Assembly (NCBI GenBank): GCA_022424955.1
Contig: JAKMGK010000109.1
Location: 1 to 37,165 of the forward strand
Length of the DNA: 37,165 nucleotides
Source: Flavobacteriaceae bacterium
GTDB lineage: Bacteria; Bacteroidota; Bacteroidia; Flavobacteriales; Flavobacteriaceae
Direction: 5' to 3'
The notes below the pieces were generated by a model. It saw only the letters and a program-made list of their open reading frames with translations. It was not told the origin of the DNA and did not search any database. Made by a program: the position numbers and the translations under genes. Positions 14,469-23,086 of this stretch are shown one piece after another; the stretch's first letter is position 1; the number at the start of each line of letters is the position of its first letter.

Positions 14469-15344
14469 TTATTTTTTGGGAATCCGAATAGTCCTGAAAT
14501 ACTGTCGTCCAATCCAGCTATTATGCGCGTCATCCCAGGTGCTATAATGCCTGTGATCTGCGATATGGGCTGTAGTTACCCCCCAGGCTGCGGCACTGAC
14601 TAAAAAGCCTTCTTCTGGAATATTTTTATCCAGTTGTGCACTGGCATAATTGGTATAGAGATAAAGGGTCATTCCCCCAATTTCTTTGGCTACTGCCTGA
14701 AAAAATTTAGAAGAAGTTTGATGATCAGAATGATCACCAGGATTAATTTTTTGATCTGTATCGGCTAGATGTATTTCTGTATTTCCTCCAGCTTGTTCTT
14801 TCAATATAAGGGCTTTAATCGTTTTTTCTAGATCTTCTCGATCTTTATAGATTGTACTTTTATCGATGGTAGGAACGTCTCGACTGCTGCCGTCAAATAG
14901 CTTTGCTAGGGTTTTAAACTGGTGCAGTTCATAACCTGTACCTTGTCCGTTACCATCTGGAAATCGCAAAAGATAGACAACGCAGTTTCTGTATTGATAG
15001 CGCAAAATTTTATGATTGTTTAAATTGACATAAGCGCGTTCCATTTCTGCGCCTAGACCAGCCCCTGTTGTAAAAGTATTAGAAAGAAAGCGCACTGCAG
15101 CTAAACTTCCTTCCTCTCGCGCTTTGTAGTGTGCGTCATTTCCCATCCCAGCACCTGCTTCTCCTGCTGTGGTATGGATAATCACGGTTTTATCTTTTTC
15201 GTTTTTAATGCTTTCATAAACATTAGGATTCATAAAGAGTTGCCAGTCGTCTTGATGTGCAGAAACAAAAAAGCGGGTATTTTGTCCATTAACAGAAAAA
15301 GAGTAGAGAACAATTAAGAGCGAAAAAAATCTAATATTGAACAT
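14469..15344 (-). CDS. Secreted PIG-L family deacetylase
   Basis: A 291-residue protein with a signal peptide (MFNIRFFSLLIVLYSFSVNGQ). The LmbE/PIG-L metal motif near the N-terminus is VSAHQDDWQLF (family consensus AHPDDE: Gln replaces Pro, Trp replaces Glu). A second metal histidine region is GDHSDHQTS. It also has TTAGEAGAG, a conserved turn of the family. PIG-L proteins are zinc-dependent amidohydrolases that remove acetyl groups from N-acetylglucosamine-containing substrates. The exported location suggests a glycan or glycoconjugate substrate, but the altered first motif makes activity less certain. It is first in the run PIG-L / membrane protein / DUF1272 / VOC / TfoX-N / msrA. Confidence 0.85.
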   Translation of the reverse strand: MFNIRFFSLLIVLYSFSVNGQNTRFFVSAHQDDWQLFMNPNVYESIKNEKDKTVIIHTTAGEAGAGMGNDAHYKAREEGSLAAVRFLSNTFTTGAGLGAEMERAYVNLNNHKILRYQYRNCVVYLLRFPDGNGQGTGYELHQFKTLAKLFDGSSRDVPTIDKSTIYKDREDLEKTIKALILKEQAGGNTEIHLADTDQKINPGDHSDHQTSSKFFQAVAKEIGGMTLYLYTNYASAQLDKNIPEEGFLVSAAAWGVTTAHIADHRHYSTWDDAHNSWIGRQYFRTIRIPKK

Positions 15345-15379
15345 TGATAAGAAATGTAGTTCAATATATTCATTTTTTT

Positions 15380-17158
15380 TTAAGCCATTTGCCCCTTAGT
15401 TTTATTGAAGGTAATAGCGACGTCTATTAGGGCTAAGTGGGAATAAGCTTGCGGGAAATTTCCTAGCAGACGCTTTGTTTTAAAATCTAAATCTTCGCTA
15501 AATAAGCCCAAGTGGTTACTGTAGCTTAATAATTGATCAAATAAGGCTTTTGCTTTATCGACTTCTCCTATTTTATATAAGCTATTAATAAACCAAAAAG
15601 TGCAGACCGTAAAAGAAGAGGTAGGCGTACCAAAGTCGTCTTTGTTTTTATAGCGATATAGTAAGCCTTCAAAAGACAATTCTCTTTCTGTAGCCTTAAC
15701 GGTGTTAATATAGCGTTGGTCAAAGGCATCAATAAAGCCGTATTGTTCCATAAGTAATACCGAAGCATCTAGGGCATCACTGCCATAAAATTGCGTGTAT
15801 GCCCCAACAGAGGGATTCCATGCTTTTTGATGAATGTCATTTTTAATCTCTTCTCTAAGAACTATCCACTTGTCTTTATTTTTTCCTAGAAAGTCTGCTA
15901 TTTTGATCGCCCGATCTATTGCCACCCAGCACAAGACTTTTGAAAAGGTAAAATGTTTCTCTTCTTCTCTTATTTCCCAGATTCCTTTATCGGGTAAAAA
16001 CCAATTATTGTTGACAATCCAAACGATATTTTTAACAATGGACCACAATTCTTCTTTTTTTTCAAAAAGCAATGGAAATTCCACTAGCTCAATATGTATG
16101 GCATCCATAAGTATCCCATAGATGTCATTCTGTTTTTGTTTATAAGCTGCATTCCCAATTCTAACGGGACGAGAATTTTCATAGCCGCTCAAATGGTCTA
16201 AATGGGTCTCGGTTAATTTTTTTTCTTTGTTGATCCCATACATGATTTGGATCTTTTCATCTGTCTCTGGAATTAGATCAATGATGTAGTCAATAAAGTC
16301 TTTGACGATTTTTTTGTGGCCTAGTTTTGAAATAACGCGAATGACCATTGAGGAGTCACGAATCCAACAAAAACGGTAATCCCAATTGCGTACTTCTCCT
16401 ATTGATTCTGGAAGCGAAGTCGTTGCAGCAGCTAAAATTGCCCCAGTTTTGTCATAGGTAAGCAACTTTAATGTCATCGCGCTTCGTAAAACGACCTCAT
16501 TGTAATATTGATAGGTGGGAGTTTTGTCACACCAGTTGAGCCAGTATAATTTTGTTCTTTCAAATTCTAGTAAGCAGCTATCTAGACAAGGTATTTGTAG
16601 CTTTTCATTATAAGAGATGGTGAAGAAAGTCGCTTGAGTTAGTTCGATTTGATTTCCTTCTATGATGTCTTGTTTAGGTAAATTAGAATATAAATAGAGG
16701 GTATCATAATTCTCGTGGTCATAAACGCTCACAATAAAGTCTTCTTTTATATAAGACACTGTTTTGGCGGCAGCATATTCTAGGGCAGGGAAGTAGTCAA
16801 TAGATAGGGTGGGTGTTCCATAAAGGGGACGAATAATCCTGATAACTTCTGGAGGGGTATAGTAAAGATTAATTTCATTTTTATATCTTGGCATAAAGTC
16901 AATGACCTCAAATCCAGCTTTTTCATTGCGAAATTCTGTTCGCAGTATATTGGTATTTTCTAGATAAGCTTGTTTGATCGTGAATTTTGCTAAATTCTTG
17001 ATTAAAAAATGTCCCCCTTTTTGATCATCTAAGATTTTTGCGAAAACAGAGGGGGAATCAAATTGTGGAAGACATAGCCAGTCTATTGAAGTATCCTCAT
17101 TTATGAGTGCGGCAGATTTGCAATTTCCTATTATCCCATAATTTAAGTTTGAGCTCAT
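15380..17158 (-). CDS. Glycoside hydrolase family 15 protein (glucoamylase/trehalase-like)
   Basis: A 592-residue cytoplasmic protein (no signal peptide). The N-terminal segment YGIIGNCKSAALINEDTSIDWLCLPQFDSPSVFAKIL is the beta-sandwich signature of bacterial and archaeal GH15 enzymes. The (alpha/alpha)6 barrel has NWDYRFCWIRDSSMVIRV, ELSFEGLLYRY, and LGLFSEDLD followed by GNFPQAYSHLALI, the region that carries the second catalytic glutamate. Members cleave alpha-glucosides, and a subset are trehalases. The location, divergent from a trehalose synthesis gene with only 66 bp between, makes trehalose or a short alpha-glucan the likeliest substrate, but this is context only. Confidence 0.92.
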   Translation of the reverse strand: MSSNLNYGIIGNCKSAALINEDTSIDWLCLPQFDSPSVFAKILDDQKGGHFLIKNLAKFTIKQAYLENTNILRTEFRNEKAGFEVIDFMPRYKNEINLYYTPPEVIRIIRPLYGTPTLSIDYFPALEYAAAKTVSYIKEDFIVSVYDHENYDTLYLYSNLPKQDIIEGNQIELTQATFFTISYNEKLQIPCLDSCLLEFERTKLYWLNWCDKTPTYQYYNEVVLRSAMTLKLLTYDKTGAILAAATTSLPESIGEVRNWDYRFCWIRDSSMVIRVISKLGHKKIVKDFIDYIIDLIPETDEKIQIMYGINKEKKLTETHLDHLSGYENSRPVRIGNAAYKQKQNDIYGILMDAIHIELVEFPLLFEKKEELWSIVKNIVWIVNNNWFLPDKGIWEIREEEKHFTFSKVLCWVAIDRAIKIADFLGKNKDKWIVLREEIKNDIHQKAWNPSVGAYTQFYGSDALDASVLLMEQYGFIDAFDQRYINTVKATERELSFEGLLYRYKNKDDFGTPTSSFTVCTFWFINSLYKIGEVDKAKALFDQLLSYSNHLGLFSEDLDFKTKRLLGNFPQAYSHLALIDVAITFNKTKGQMA

Positions 17159-17180
17159 AAGAATCTGTTTATTTAATTTC

Positions 17181-17202
17181 TACCTTAGGTAAACAACACC
17201 TA
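17181..17202. promoter_or_regulatory. Palindrome in the divergent GH15 / OtsAB intergenic region
   Basis: TACCTTAGGTA (17181-17191) is an 11-bp odd palindrome around a central T. A third half-site copy, ACCTA, lies at 17198-17202. It sits in the 66-bp spacer between two divergent genes of related function and could be an operator. No clear TAnnTTTG box was seen on either side. Confidence 0.3.
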
Positions 17203-17224
17203 TTTAAACAATCTACACTAAGTT

Positions 17225-19429
17225 ATGTCAAAATATATCATCGTTTCGAATAGACTTCCAGTAAAAATTGAAAAACTCAAGAATCAGTGGAATTTTACCC
17301 CTACTTCTGGAGGATTAGCAACAGGACTCAAGTCGGTTCACGAAAATGGCAAATCTTTATGGATTGGCTGGGCGGGAATTAGTGCAGAAGAAATTGAAGA
17401 AAATGATTACAAAGCCCTTTCTAATGAATTAATTCAGCAGAATTATAAGCCCATTCCATTAGCTGAAAATGAGATCGATGACTTTTATTTGGGTCTTTCT
17501 AATAAATGTATCTGGCCCTTGTTTCATTACTTTAAACAGTATGTAGAATTTGATGAGACACAGTGGACGTCTTATGTAGCGGTGAATCAGAAGTTTGCTA
17601 ATGCAATCTTAGAAGAAATTGAAGCTGGAGATAAGGTGTGGATTCATGACTACCAATTATTACTAGTTCCAGAGATGGTCAAGTCGGCTAGAAAAGATGT
17701 TACTATTGGATTTTTCTTGCATATTCCCTTCCCATCTTTTGAGATATTTAGAATATTTCCCAAACGTGATGAGTTACTCAATGGGATGCTGGGGGCAGAT
17801 TTGATAGGTTTTCATACCTATGACTATCAACGTCATTTTGTTAGTTCTATCAAAAGACATCTTCATCTCCAGGTAAACTATAATATTGTCAAACAAGCCG
17901 AACGTGAAATCATCGTAGATACTTTTCCCATGGGGATAGACTTTGAAAAGTTTGAAAATACGGCCATGAAGCACCGCGCCGTTAAGTCCGAAGATTTCTC
18001 TCCTTTCCGAACAGAATTAGAGCGCCACAAAGCCACTAATGAAGGAAAGATTATCCTTTCCATCGATCGATTAGATTATTCAAAAGGAGTAATCAATCGC
18101 ATCAAATCATTTGAACATTTTTTAGAGCACTATCCAGAGTATCAAGAAAAAGTGAGATTAGTCATGGTTTCTGTACCCTCTAGAACAAATGTATCTCATT
18201 ATAAAAAACTCAAAAGAGATACAGACGAAATTATTGGAAGAGTCAACGGAAAGTTTGCCACAGTGAATTGGACGCCCATTTGGTATTACTACCGTTCTTT
18301 TGATTTTGACGATTTGATTGATTTTTATTGTTTGTCAGATATCGCCATGGTCACCCCTTTAAGAGACGGAATGAATTTAGTGGCGAAAGAATACCTCGCT
18401 ACCAAAGTTGATAATAAAGGAGTTTTAATCTTAAGCGAATTAGCGGGTGCATCAAAAGAGCTCCATCAATCCTTAACGGTTAATCCCTTTGATATTAAAG
18501 GTTTATCTGAATCTATTTATGAGGCTATCAATATGCCAGAAGAGGAACAACAGGAGCGCAATATTGAACTTCGCGAACGCATTAGACGCTACAATGTCAC
18601 CTTTTGGTCAGACAACTTTTTAGAAAGATTATCTGCAATTGATATCGACAATCAATTCCATAAAAGTATTCGACTCACTGCGGATATTACAGATGGTTTA
18701 GTCAAGGAATACAAAGCTGCCCAAAAGCGTTTGTTGTTGTTAGATTATGACGGAACCTTAGTGAAATTTCATAAAATGCGTAATAAAGCATTGCCCACTA
18801 ACCAAGTTTTAGATTTGATCCATGAACTGTGTAGAGACGCCTCTAATCATTTGGTCATTATTAGTGGAAGACCCATGTCTTTTTTAGAAAAAATATTTAA
18901 CCATAAAGAAATTGCCTTGGTGGCAGAGCACGGTCATTTTATCAAACACGCACAATCTGAAGAATGGTTGGATAAGCATCCCACAAATAATGATTGGATG
19001 CCTCATATACTCCCTATTCTTCAACAGTTTACAGATAATACCCCAGGGACACTGATTGAGAAAAAGACAAATTCTTTGGTGTGGCACTACCGAAAAACAG
19101 ATCCAGAATTGGGAGTGAATAAAGCCGAGGAATTAAAAACAGTACTCTCTAGCATGATCTCTAACGAAATTAGTATCATGGATGGCAATAAGATTATTGA
19201 AGTAATTCCTGCTGGCATCAACAAAGGGATCGCTGCCTTTGATTTGTTTTCTAGCGAAGCATATGATTTTGTATTTGTTGCTGGAGACGATATCACAGAT
19301 GAAGACATGTTTGAAAAACTCCCAAACAGTACTCATTCAATTAAAATAGGACATAAGCAAACTGCTGCGAAATATACTGTAGGCAGTTCAGATAAATTAA
19401 TTGATATTTTAGATAACTTTACAAACTAA
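17225..19429 (+). CDS. Bifunctional trehalose-6-phosphate synthase/phosphatase (GT20-OtsB fusion)
   Basis: A 734-residue fusion. Residues 1-470 are an OtsA-type GT20 domain: IIVSNRLPVKIEK, TSGGLATGL, WIHDYQLLLVPEMV, FFLHIPFPSFEIFR, ILSIDRLDYSKGV, and VTPLRDGMNLVAKEYLA with the UDP-glucose site. Residues about 490-734 are a HAD-type phosphatase: LLLDYDGTLVKF (nucleophile Asp), VIISGRPMSFLEK, and FVAGDDITDEDMFEKL. The enzyme converts UDP-glucose and glucose-6-phosphate to trehalose-6-phosphate and then trehalose, a compatible solute and stress protectant. The fused form is widespread in Bacteroidota. It is divergent from the GH15 gene, and a nucleotidyltransferase gene follows after 7 bp. Confidence 0.96.
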   Translation: MSKYIIVSNRLPVKIEKLKNQWNFTPTSGGLATGLKSVHENGKSLWIGWAGISAEEIEENDYKALSNELIQQNYKPIPLAENEIDDFYLGLSNKCIWPLFHYFKQYVEFDETQWTSYVAVNQKFANAILEEIEAGDKVWIHDYQLLLVPEMVKSARKDVTIGFFLHIPFPSFEIFRIFPKRDELLNGMLGADLIGFHTYDYQRHFVSSIKRHLHLQVNYNIVKQAEREIIVDTFPMGIDFEKFENTAMKHRAVKSEDFSPFRTELERHKATNEGKIILSIDRLDYSKGVINRIKSFEHFLEHYPEYQEKVRLVMVSVPSRTNVSHYKKLKRDTDEIIGRVNGKFATVNWTPIWYYYRSFDFDDLIDFYCLSDIAMVTPLRDGMNLVAKEYLATKVDNKGVLILSELAGASKELHQSLTVNPFDIKGLSESIYEAINMPEEEQQERNIELRERIRRYNVTFWSDNFLERLSAIDIDNQFHKSIRLTADITDGLVKEYKAAQKRLLLLDYDGTLVKFHKMRNKALPTNQVLDLIHELCRDASNHLVIISGRPMSFLEKIFNHKEIALVAEHGHFIKHAQSEEWLDKHPTNNDWMPHILPILQQFTDNTPGTLIEKKTNSLVWHYRKTDPELGVNKAEELKTVLSSMISNEISIMDGNKIIEVIPAGINKGIAAFDLFSSEAYDFVFVAGDDITDEDMFEKLPNSTHSIKIGHKQTAAKYTVGSSDKLIDILDNFTN

Positions 19430-19436
19430 GCTATTT

Positions 19437-19847
19437 ATGAAAAAAGGATTTACCGCAGGAAATTTTGATATACTTCACCCTGGATACATTCAGTTGTTCA
19501 AGGAGTGTAAAGCGAATTGTGATCATTTTACCATTTTGTTACAAACAGATCCCTCTATTGAACGCCCCGAAAAACTCACTCCCATTCTCTCTACAGAAGA
19601 ACGTATTGAACAATTAATGTCGAATATTTATGTCGATGAAGTTTTAGTGTATACTTATGAAAAAGAGTTATTAGCATTAATCGAAAAGAATAATTTTGAT
19701 GTTCGATTTTTAGGAGACGACTATGTAGGCAAATCTTATACAGGAGACCAACTTGGTATCCCAGTTCATTTTGTAAATCGCGATCATGGCTGGAGTACGA
19801 CGAAATTCAAAAATATTATTGCAGAAAGTCTTAAAGGGCGCGAGTAA
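19437..19847 (+). CDS. Cytidylyltransferase-like (TagD/G3P cytidylyltransferase fold) protein
   Basis: A 136-residue nucleotidyltransferase. The first motif is TAGNFDILHPGYIQLF, aligning with the GxFDxLHxGH of cytidylyl- and adenylyltransferases, with the second histidine replaced by tyrosine. ILLQTDPSIERPEK is the segment after beta-strand 2, and the sequences RFLGDDYVGKSYTGD and RDHGWSTTKFKNII correspond to the late RxxG...ISTT region that binds the nucleotide. Enzymes of this fold make CDP-glycerol, CDP-ethanolamine or ADP-heptose-like precursors. The Y-for-H change could reduce activity or mark a subfamily. The 7-bp spacing from OtsAB argues for co-transcription. Convergent with the GT4-HAD gene, 10 bp apart. 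Confidence 0.85.
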   Translation: MKKGFTAGNFDILHPGYIQLFKECKANCDHFTILLQTDPSIERPEKLTPILSTEERIEQLMSNIYVDEVLVYTYEKELLALIEKNNFDVRFLGDDYVGKSYTGDQLGIPVHFVNRDHGWSTTKFKNIIAESLKGRE

Positions 19848-19857
19848 TTAGATCCAA

Positions 19858-21795
19858 TTATTTTAGTAATTCTTTTTCTAAGAACAAGGCTACCCCATCT
19901 TCTATATTGGCTTTTGTTATCTCGTTCGCTTTGGTAAGAATTTCTTCTTTCGCATTCGCTACAGCAACTCCTACCCCTACTTTTTTTAAAAGAGTAGCAT
20001 CATTGTAATTATCTCCAAAAGCGACCACATGATCCATTTCGATATGAGGAAACTTTTCTTTTAATAAAAGCGCTAGTGCCGAAGCTTTATCTTGCTCAAT
20101 ATGACTTACTTCAATATAAGTACTTTTAGAGCGGTAAGCATTGATTTTGTTTTGGTGTAATTGTAATTGTTGATACAATACTTCAATTTCTTCTTCTTCG
20201 CCCATGCACATGACTTTATGCGCACTAATCTCACGCTTTTTCCAGTTAGCCAGCGTTTGATCTAAAGGAGCAATACTAGGATCGACTTTGGTGTTGTGCG
20301 CTTCCCTTTTTGCCCAGTAATCGTTTGCAGGAACCACCCATTCATCTTTGTGATATAGACTTAAATGAATAGTTGTTCCTTCGATATAGTTCATCATTTT
20401 TTCTAATAAAGTAAAGGGCATTTCTTGACTAAAAAGCGTTTGATCTTCCCATAAAATCAAACTGCCATTATAAGCAATAATGGGATCTTTATGAATGCCT
20501 AATTCTGCTTGAAGCTGCCTTAAAGACATTGGCATACGTGAAGAAATTAACACACAGGGATAGTTGCCTTTTAATGCGCCAAAAACAGCTTTTGTTTTCG
20601 AAGAGAGTTCACGATTTTTATCTAAGAGTGTCCCGTCTATATCACTGCAAATAAGTTTAATGTTATGTTGTTTCATCAAAACAAATTTAGCCCATTCTTG
20701 AGCGTAGTTTGCCCAAGAATAGCGCTGTTTGGTTTGATTTAAGTTATGTCTAAATTCTTGATTCGCTTTTGTTTCTGTGACTGCTGTGATTGCTTTTTGA
20801 ATCTCTACTACCTTTGCTGGACAAATTACGCCCGTTTTATCTTCAGTAATCGGTTGACTTAAGCCAGGATGATTGGTCACAACAAGAGGAGTTTCATAAT
20901 AATAACTGAGTGCCAAAACACCACTTTGTGTTGCAGAAGTATAGGGGAGTACTGTCGCATCTACCGCCGAAAAATAAATGGCTGCCTCTTCTTGAGAGAC
21001 AAATCGATTGATTGTCGTGATTTGTTTTTCGATTTTAAGATCCTTTATTAGTTGCTGGTATTTCTCCCACTTCTCATAGCATTCTCCAACAATAAATAAG
21101 TGCTTTTCAGGATGCTGTTTTAAAGCCTTGAGCAAAAGAGTCAATCCTTTGTAAGGCCTTATCAGGCCAAAGAAAAGGAGGGCAGTTTTTTCTTCTGGAA
21201 AATGGAGTTTTTTTCGCGCTTCTTTTTGGGCTATTTTTTTGGGGAGATGATCTTCAATAGGGTGCATCTTTCCCCATACTTTTTTAGTACTTTCTGCTTT
21301 AATTTCTGTTGCGACCGCCAGGGATAAAGTGGTGAAACTGTCCATTGATTTTTCAAAGCGCTGGGTTAAAAAGCCATCCCATGGTCTTGGTTCATGAGCT
21401 TTCCAATTATCTACCCAACCAACATTTTTGATTTTGCTGTTAAGTCTTTTTGCAATGGCATTCCAGCAGGGAGCTAAAAATGGGGTCCAATATCGAAAGA
21501 TCACAGCTTTAGGGGCTAATTCATTAATGGTTTTAGCCACCCTTTTCCACTGTAGCGGATGATAAGCATGGATTTTTCTTTCAATTGAGAGGGAGGGATT
21601 TGTTGCTGCTGTCGTAAATTGGGTTTTTCCAGGAAAAAGAAAAGACGGGTAAAGCTGGGTAAAGGTGAATAGCTTAACGGTGTATCCGTGTGACATAAGA
21701 CTTTCTGCTAGGGCTTGCTGGGTAGTTGAAATTCCACCTCGATAAGGAAAGGCAGGGCCAAGGAGTAAAAAATCTAGGGGCTTTTCTTGCGTCAT
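19858..21795 (-). CDS. GT4 glycosyltransferase fused to HAD-IIB (Cof-type) phosphatase
   Basis: From the ATG at 21795 (the track uses a TTG two codons earlier) the product has 645 residues. Residues 1-370 are a GT-B glycosyltransferase of family 4 type: GPAFPYRGGISTTQQALAESL at the N-terminus, LLFFGLIRPYKGLTLLLKAL, and PYTSATQSGVLALSYYYETPLV. The remaining 272 residues form a complete HAD-IIB phosphatase: ICSDIDGTLLDKN, VLISSRMP, a Cof-type cap, and VVAFGDNYNDATLL. Coupling a sugar-phosphate-forming transferase to a phosphatase resembles sucrose-phosphate synthase or OtsAB, but the product here is unknown. The HAD part begins exactly at an internal ATG (20676) within TGATG, as if two overlapping genes were joined by one inserted base. 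The gene starts 2 bp after the fatty acid hydroxylase stop. Confidence 0.88.
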   Translation of the reverse strand: MTQEKPLDFLLLGPAFPYRGGISTTQQALAESLMSHGYTVKLFTFTQLYPSFLFPGKTQFTTAATNPSLSIERKIHAYHPLQWKRVAKTINELAPKAVIFRYWTPFLAPCWNAIAKRLNSKIKNVGWVDNWKAHEPRPWDGFLTQRFEKSMDSFTTLSLAVATEIKAESTKKVWGKMHPIEDHLPKKIAQKEARKKLHFPEEKTALLFFGLIRPYKGLTLLLKALKQHPEKHLFIVGECYEKWEKYQQLIKDLKIEKQITTINRFVSQEEAAIYFSAVDATVLPYTSATQSGVLALSYYYETPLVVTNHPGLSQPITEDKTGVICPAKVVEIQKAITAVTETKANQEFRHNLNQTKQRYSWANYAQEWAKFVLMKQHNIKLICSDIDGTLLDKNRELSSKTKAVFGALKGNYPCVLISSRMPMSLRQLQAELGIHKDPIIAYNGSLILWEDQTLFSQEMPFTLLEKMMNYIEGTTIHLSLYHKDEWVVPANDYWAKREAHNTKVDPSIAPLDQTLANWKKREISAHKVMCMGEEEEIEVLYQQLQLHQNKINAYRSKSTYIEVSHIEQDKASALALLLKEKFPHIEMDHVVAFGDNYNDATLLKKVGVGVAVANAKEEILTKANEITKANIEDGVALFLEKELLK

Positions 21796-21797
21796 TT

Positions 21798-23057
21798 TCA
21801 AGACGTTAGCGGAACGCGTTTAGGCAAGGATTGATACATCCATAAAGTGGCACAAAGGCATAAAAAGAAATAGAGTATTGTGCCAAATGCAAAGGCGTAT
21901 TCTACTTCCCATACCCTTCTTTGGAAAGGATGAATCATCACAAATAAACCAAATAAAGCACGCGTTATTTCAAAGACAAAGGCCCATTTGTAACCATCCA
22001 TAATTGAGGTAAACCCAAAAATTGCGGTGACAATTAAAATTCCATAAGCTACTTGTGAAGAAATATGTAAGTCGCCAAAAGATGTTAAAAATAAAGCGAT
22101 AAAAGAGTTTAACCCTATAAAGTGAAATACAGCAATGATTTTATGTTTCAGTGTATAGCCAGGTGTATACTTTTGTTGCTGGTATACATTTTCTACAATA
22201 GGGCACGGAAAACGCTCTGCAACATCGGCAGGACGCCAGCCAGTAGGCATGAACCACAGCTTTAGCTTATCTCCCCAATTCTTAGCATGCCATGCATCTT
22301 TCGCTAATCCCCAATTGTGTTGAAAGTTAATCAAGATTGGGTTCCAGGTTTGAACGGGTTTAAGTGTGCCATAAACACAGGGTACCTCGTCTAGTTCTTC
22401 TTGAAATGTCCCAAAAATACGATCCCATACACAAAATATTGCCGATAAATTTTTATCAATATATTCTGGATTAATGGCGTGATGAACACGATGTTGAGAA
22501 GGAGTCACTAAAATGTATTCTAACCAACCTAACTTCCCAATATGTTTAGTGTGATACCAAAATTGTCCAAAGAGGTGTAGGGGGGCAAGAATTGTAATTA
22601 CTTTGTGTGGAATCCCTAATAAGGCTGCCGGAAGAAGAAATAATGCACCAAATCCAATTAAACTTGAGATACTTTGTCGCAATGCGCAAGCCAAATTAAA
22701 TTCTTCACTACTGTGATGTACAATATGCCTGTTCCAAAAAACATTGATAGAATGATTTAAGCGATGGTTCCAGTAGGAGGCAAAGTCAATGCAAATAAAA
22801 GCGATAAAATAGAGGAAAAAACTTTCTTCGATATCTATCAATCCAATGCTATTTTTTAAGAAAGGATAGGAAATTATAATCAATCCAATACCAAAGATGT
22901 CTTTTAAAATATTGGTCATTCCAGAACTTAGGCTGGACAAGGTGTCCATCAAAGTATAAGTCTGATTTTTCTTCCAAGCCCCATAGGCTATTTCAATCAA
23001 GACCAACACCAAAAAGCTCGGGATGGCGATCAATAAAATTTCCGCATACATTTCCAT
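21798..23057 (-). CDS. Sterol desaturase / fatty acid hydroxylase superfamily protein
   Basis: A 419-residue protein from the ATG at 23057. The di-iron histidine clusters of the superfamily are clear: SYWNHRLNHS, NRHIVHHSSEEFN and TPSQHRVHHAINPEY. There are two to three hydrophobic segments before the clusters, one between, and four near the C-terminus. The extended C-terminal membrane part and the DKNLSAIFCVWDRIFGTF motif resemble AGMO-like (alkylglycerol monooxygenase type) members. It hydroxylates or desaturates a lipid in the inner membrane; the substrate is not determinable. It directly precedes the GT4-HAD gene (2-bp gap) and follows secA by 26 bp on the same strand, so it may be read through from secA. 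Confidence 0.9.
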   Translation of the reverse strand: MEMYAEILLIAIPSFLVLVLIEIAYGAWKKNQTYTLMDTLSSLSSGMTNILKDIFGIGLIIISYPFLKNSIGLIDIEESFFLYFIAFICIDFASYWNHRLNHSINVFWNRHIVHHSSEEFNLACALRQSISSLIGFGALFLLPAALLGIPHKVITILAPLHLFGQFWYHTKHIGKLGWLEYILVTPSQHRVHHAINPEYIDKNLSAIFCVWDRIFGTFQEELDEVPCVYGTLKPVQTWNPILINFQHNWGLAKDAWHAKNWGDKLKLWFMPTGWRPADVAERFPCPIVENVYQQQKYTPGYTLKHKIIAVFHFIGLNSFIALFLTSFGDLHISSQVAYGILIVTAIFGFTSIMDGYKWAFVFEITRALFGLFVMIHPFQRRVWEVEYAFAFGTILYFFLCLCATLWMYQSLPKRVPLTS

Positions 23058-23086
23058 CAACTACATATTTTGATGTAAGTTACGAA

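Noticed and set aside
15834-16121. 95-aa + ORF inside GH15
   Set aside because: Antisense shadow of a clear GH15 coding sequence.
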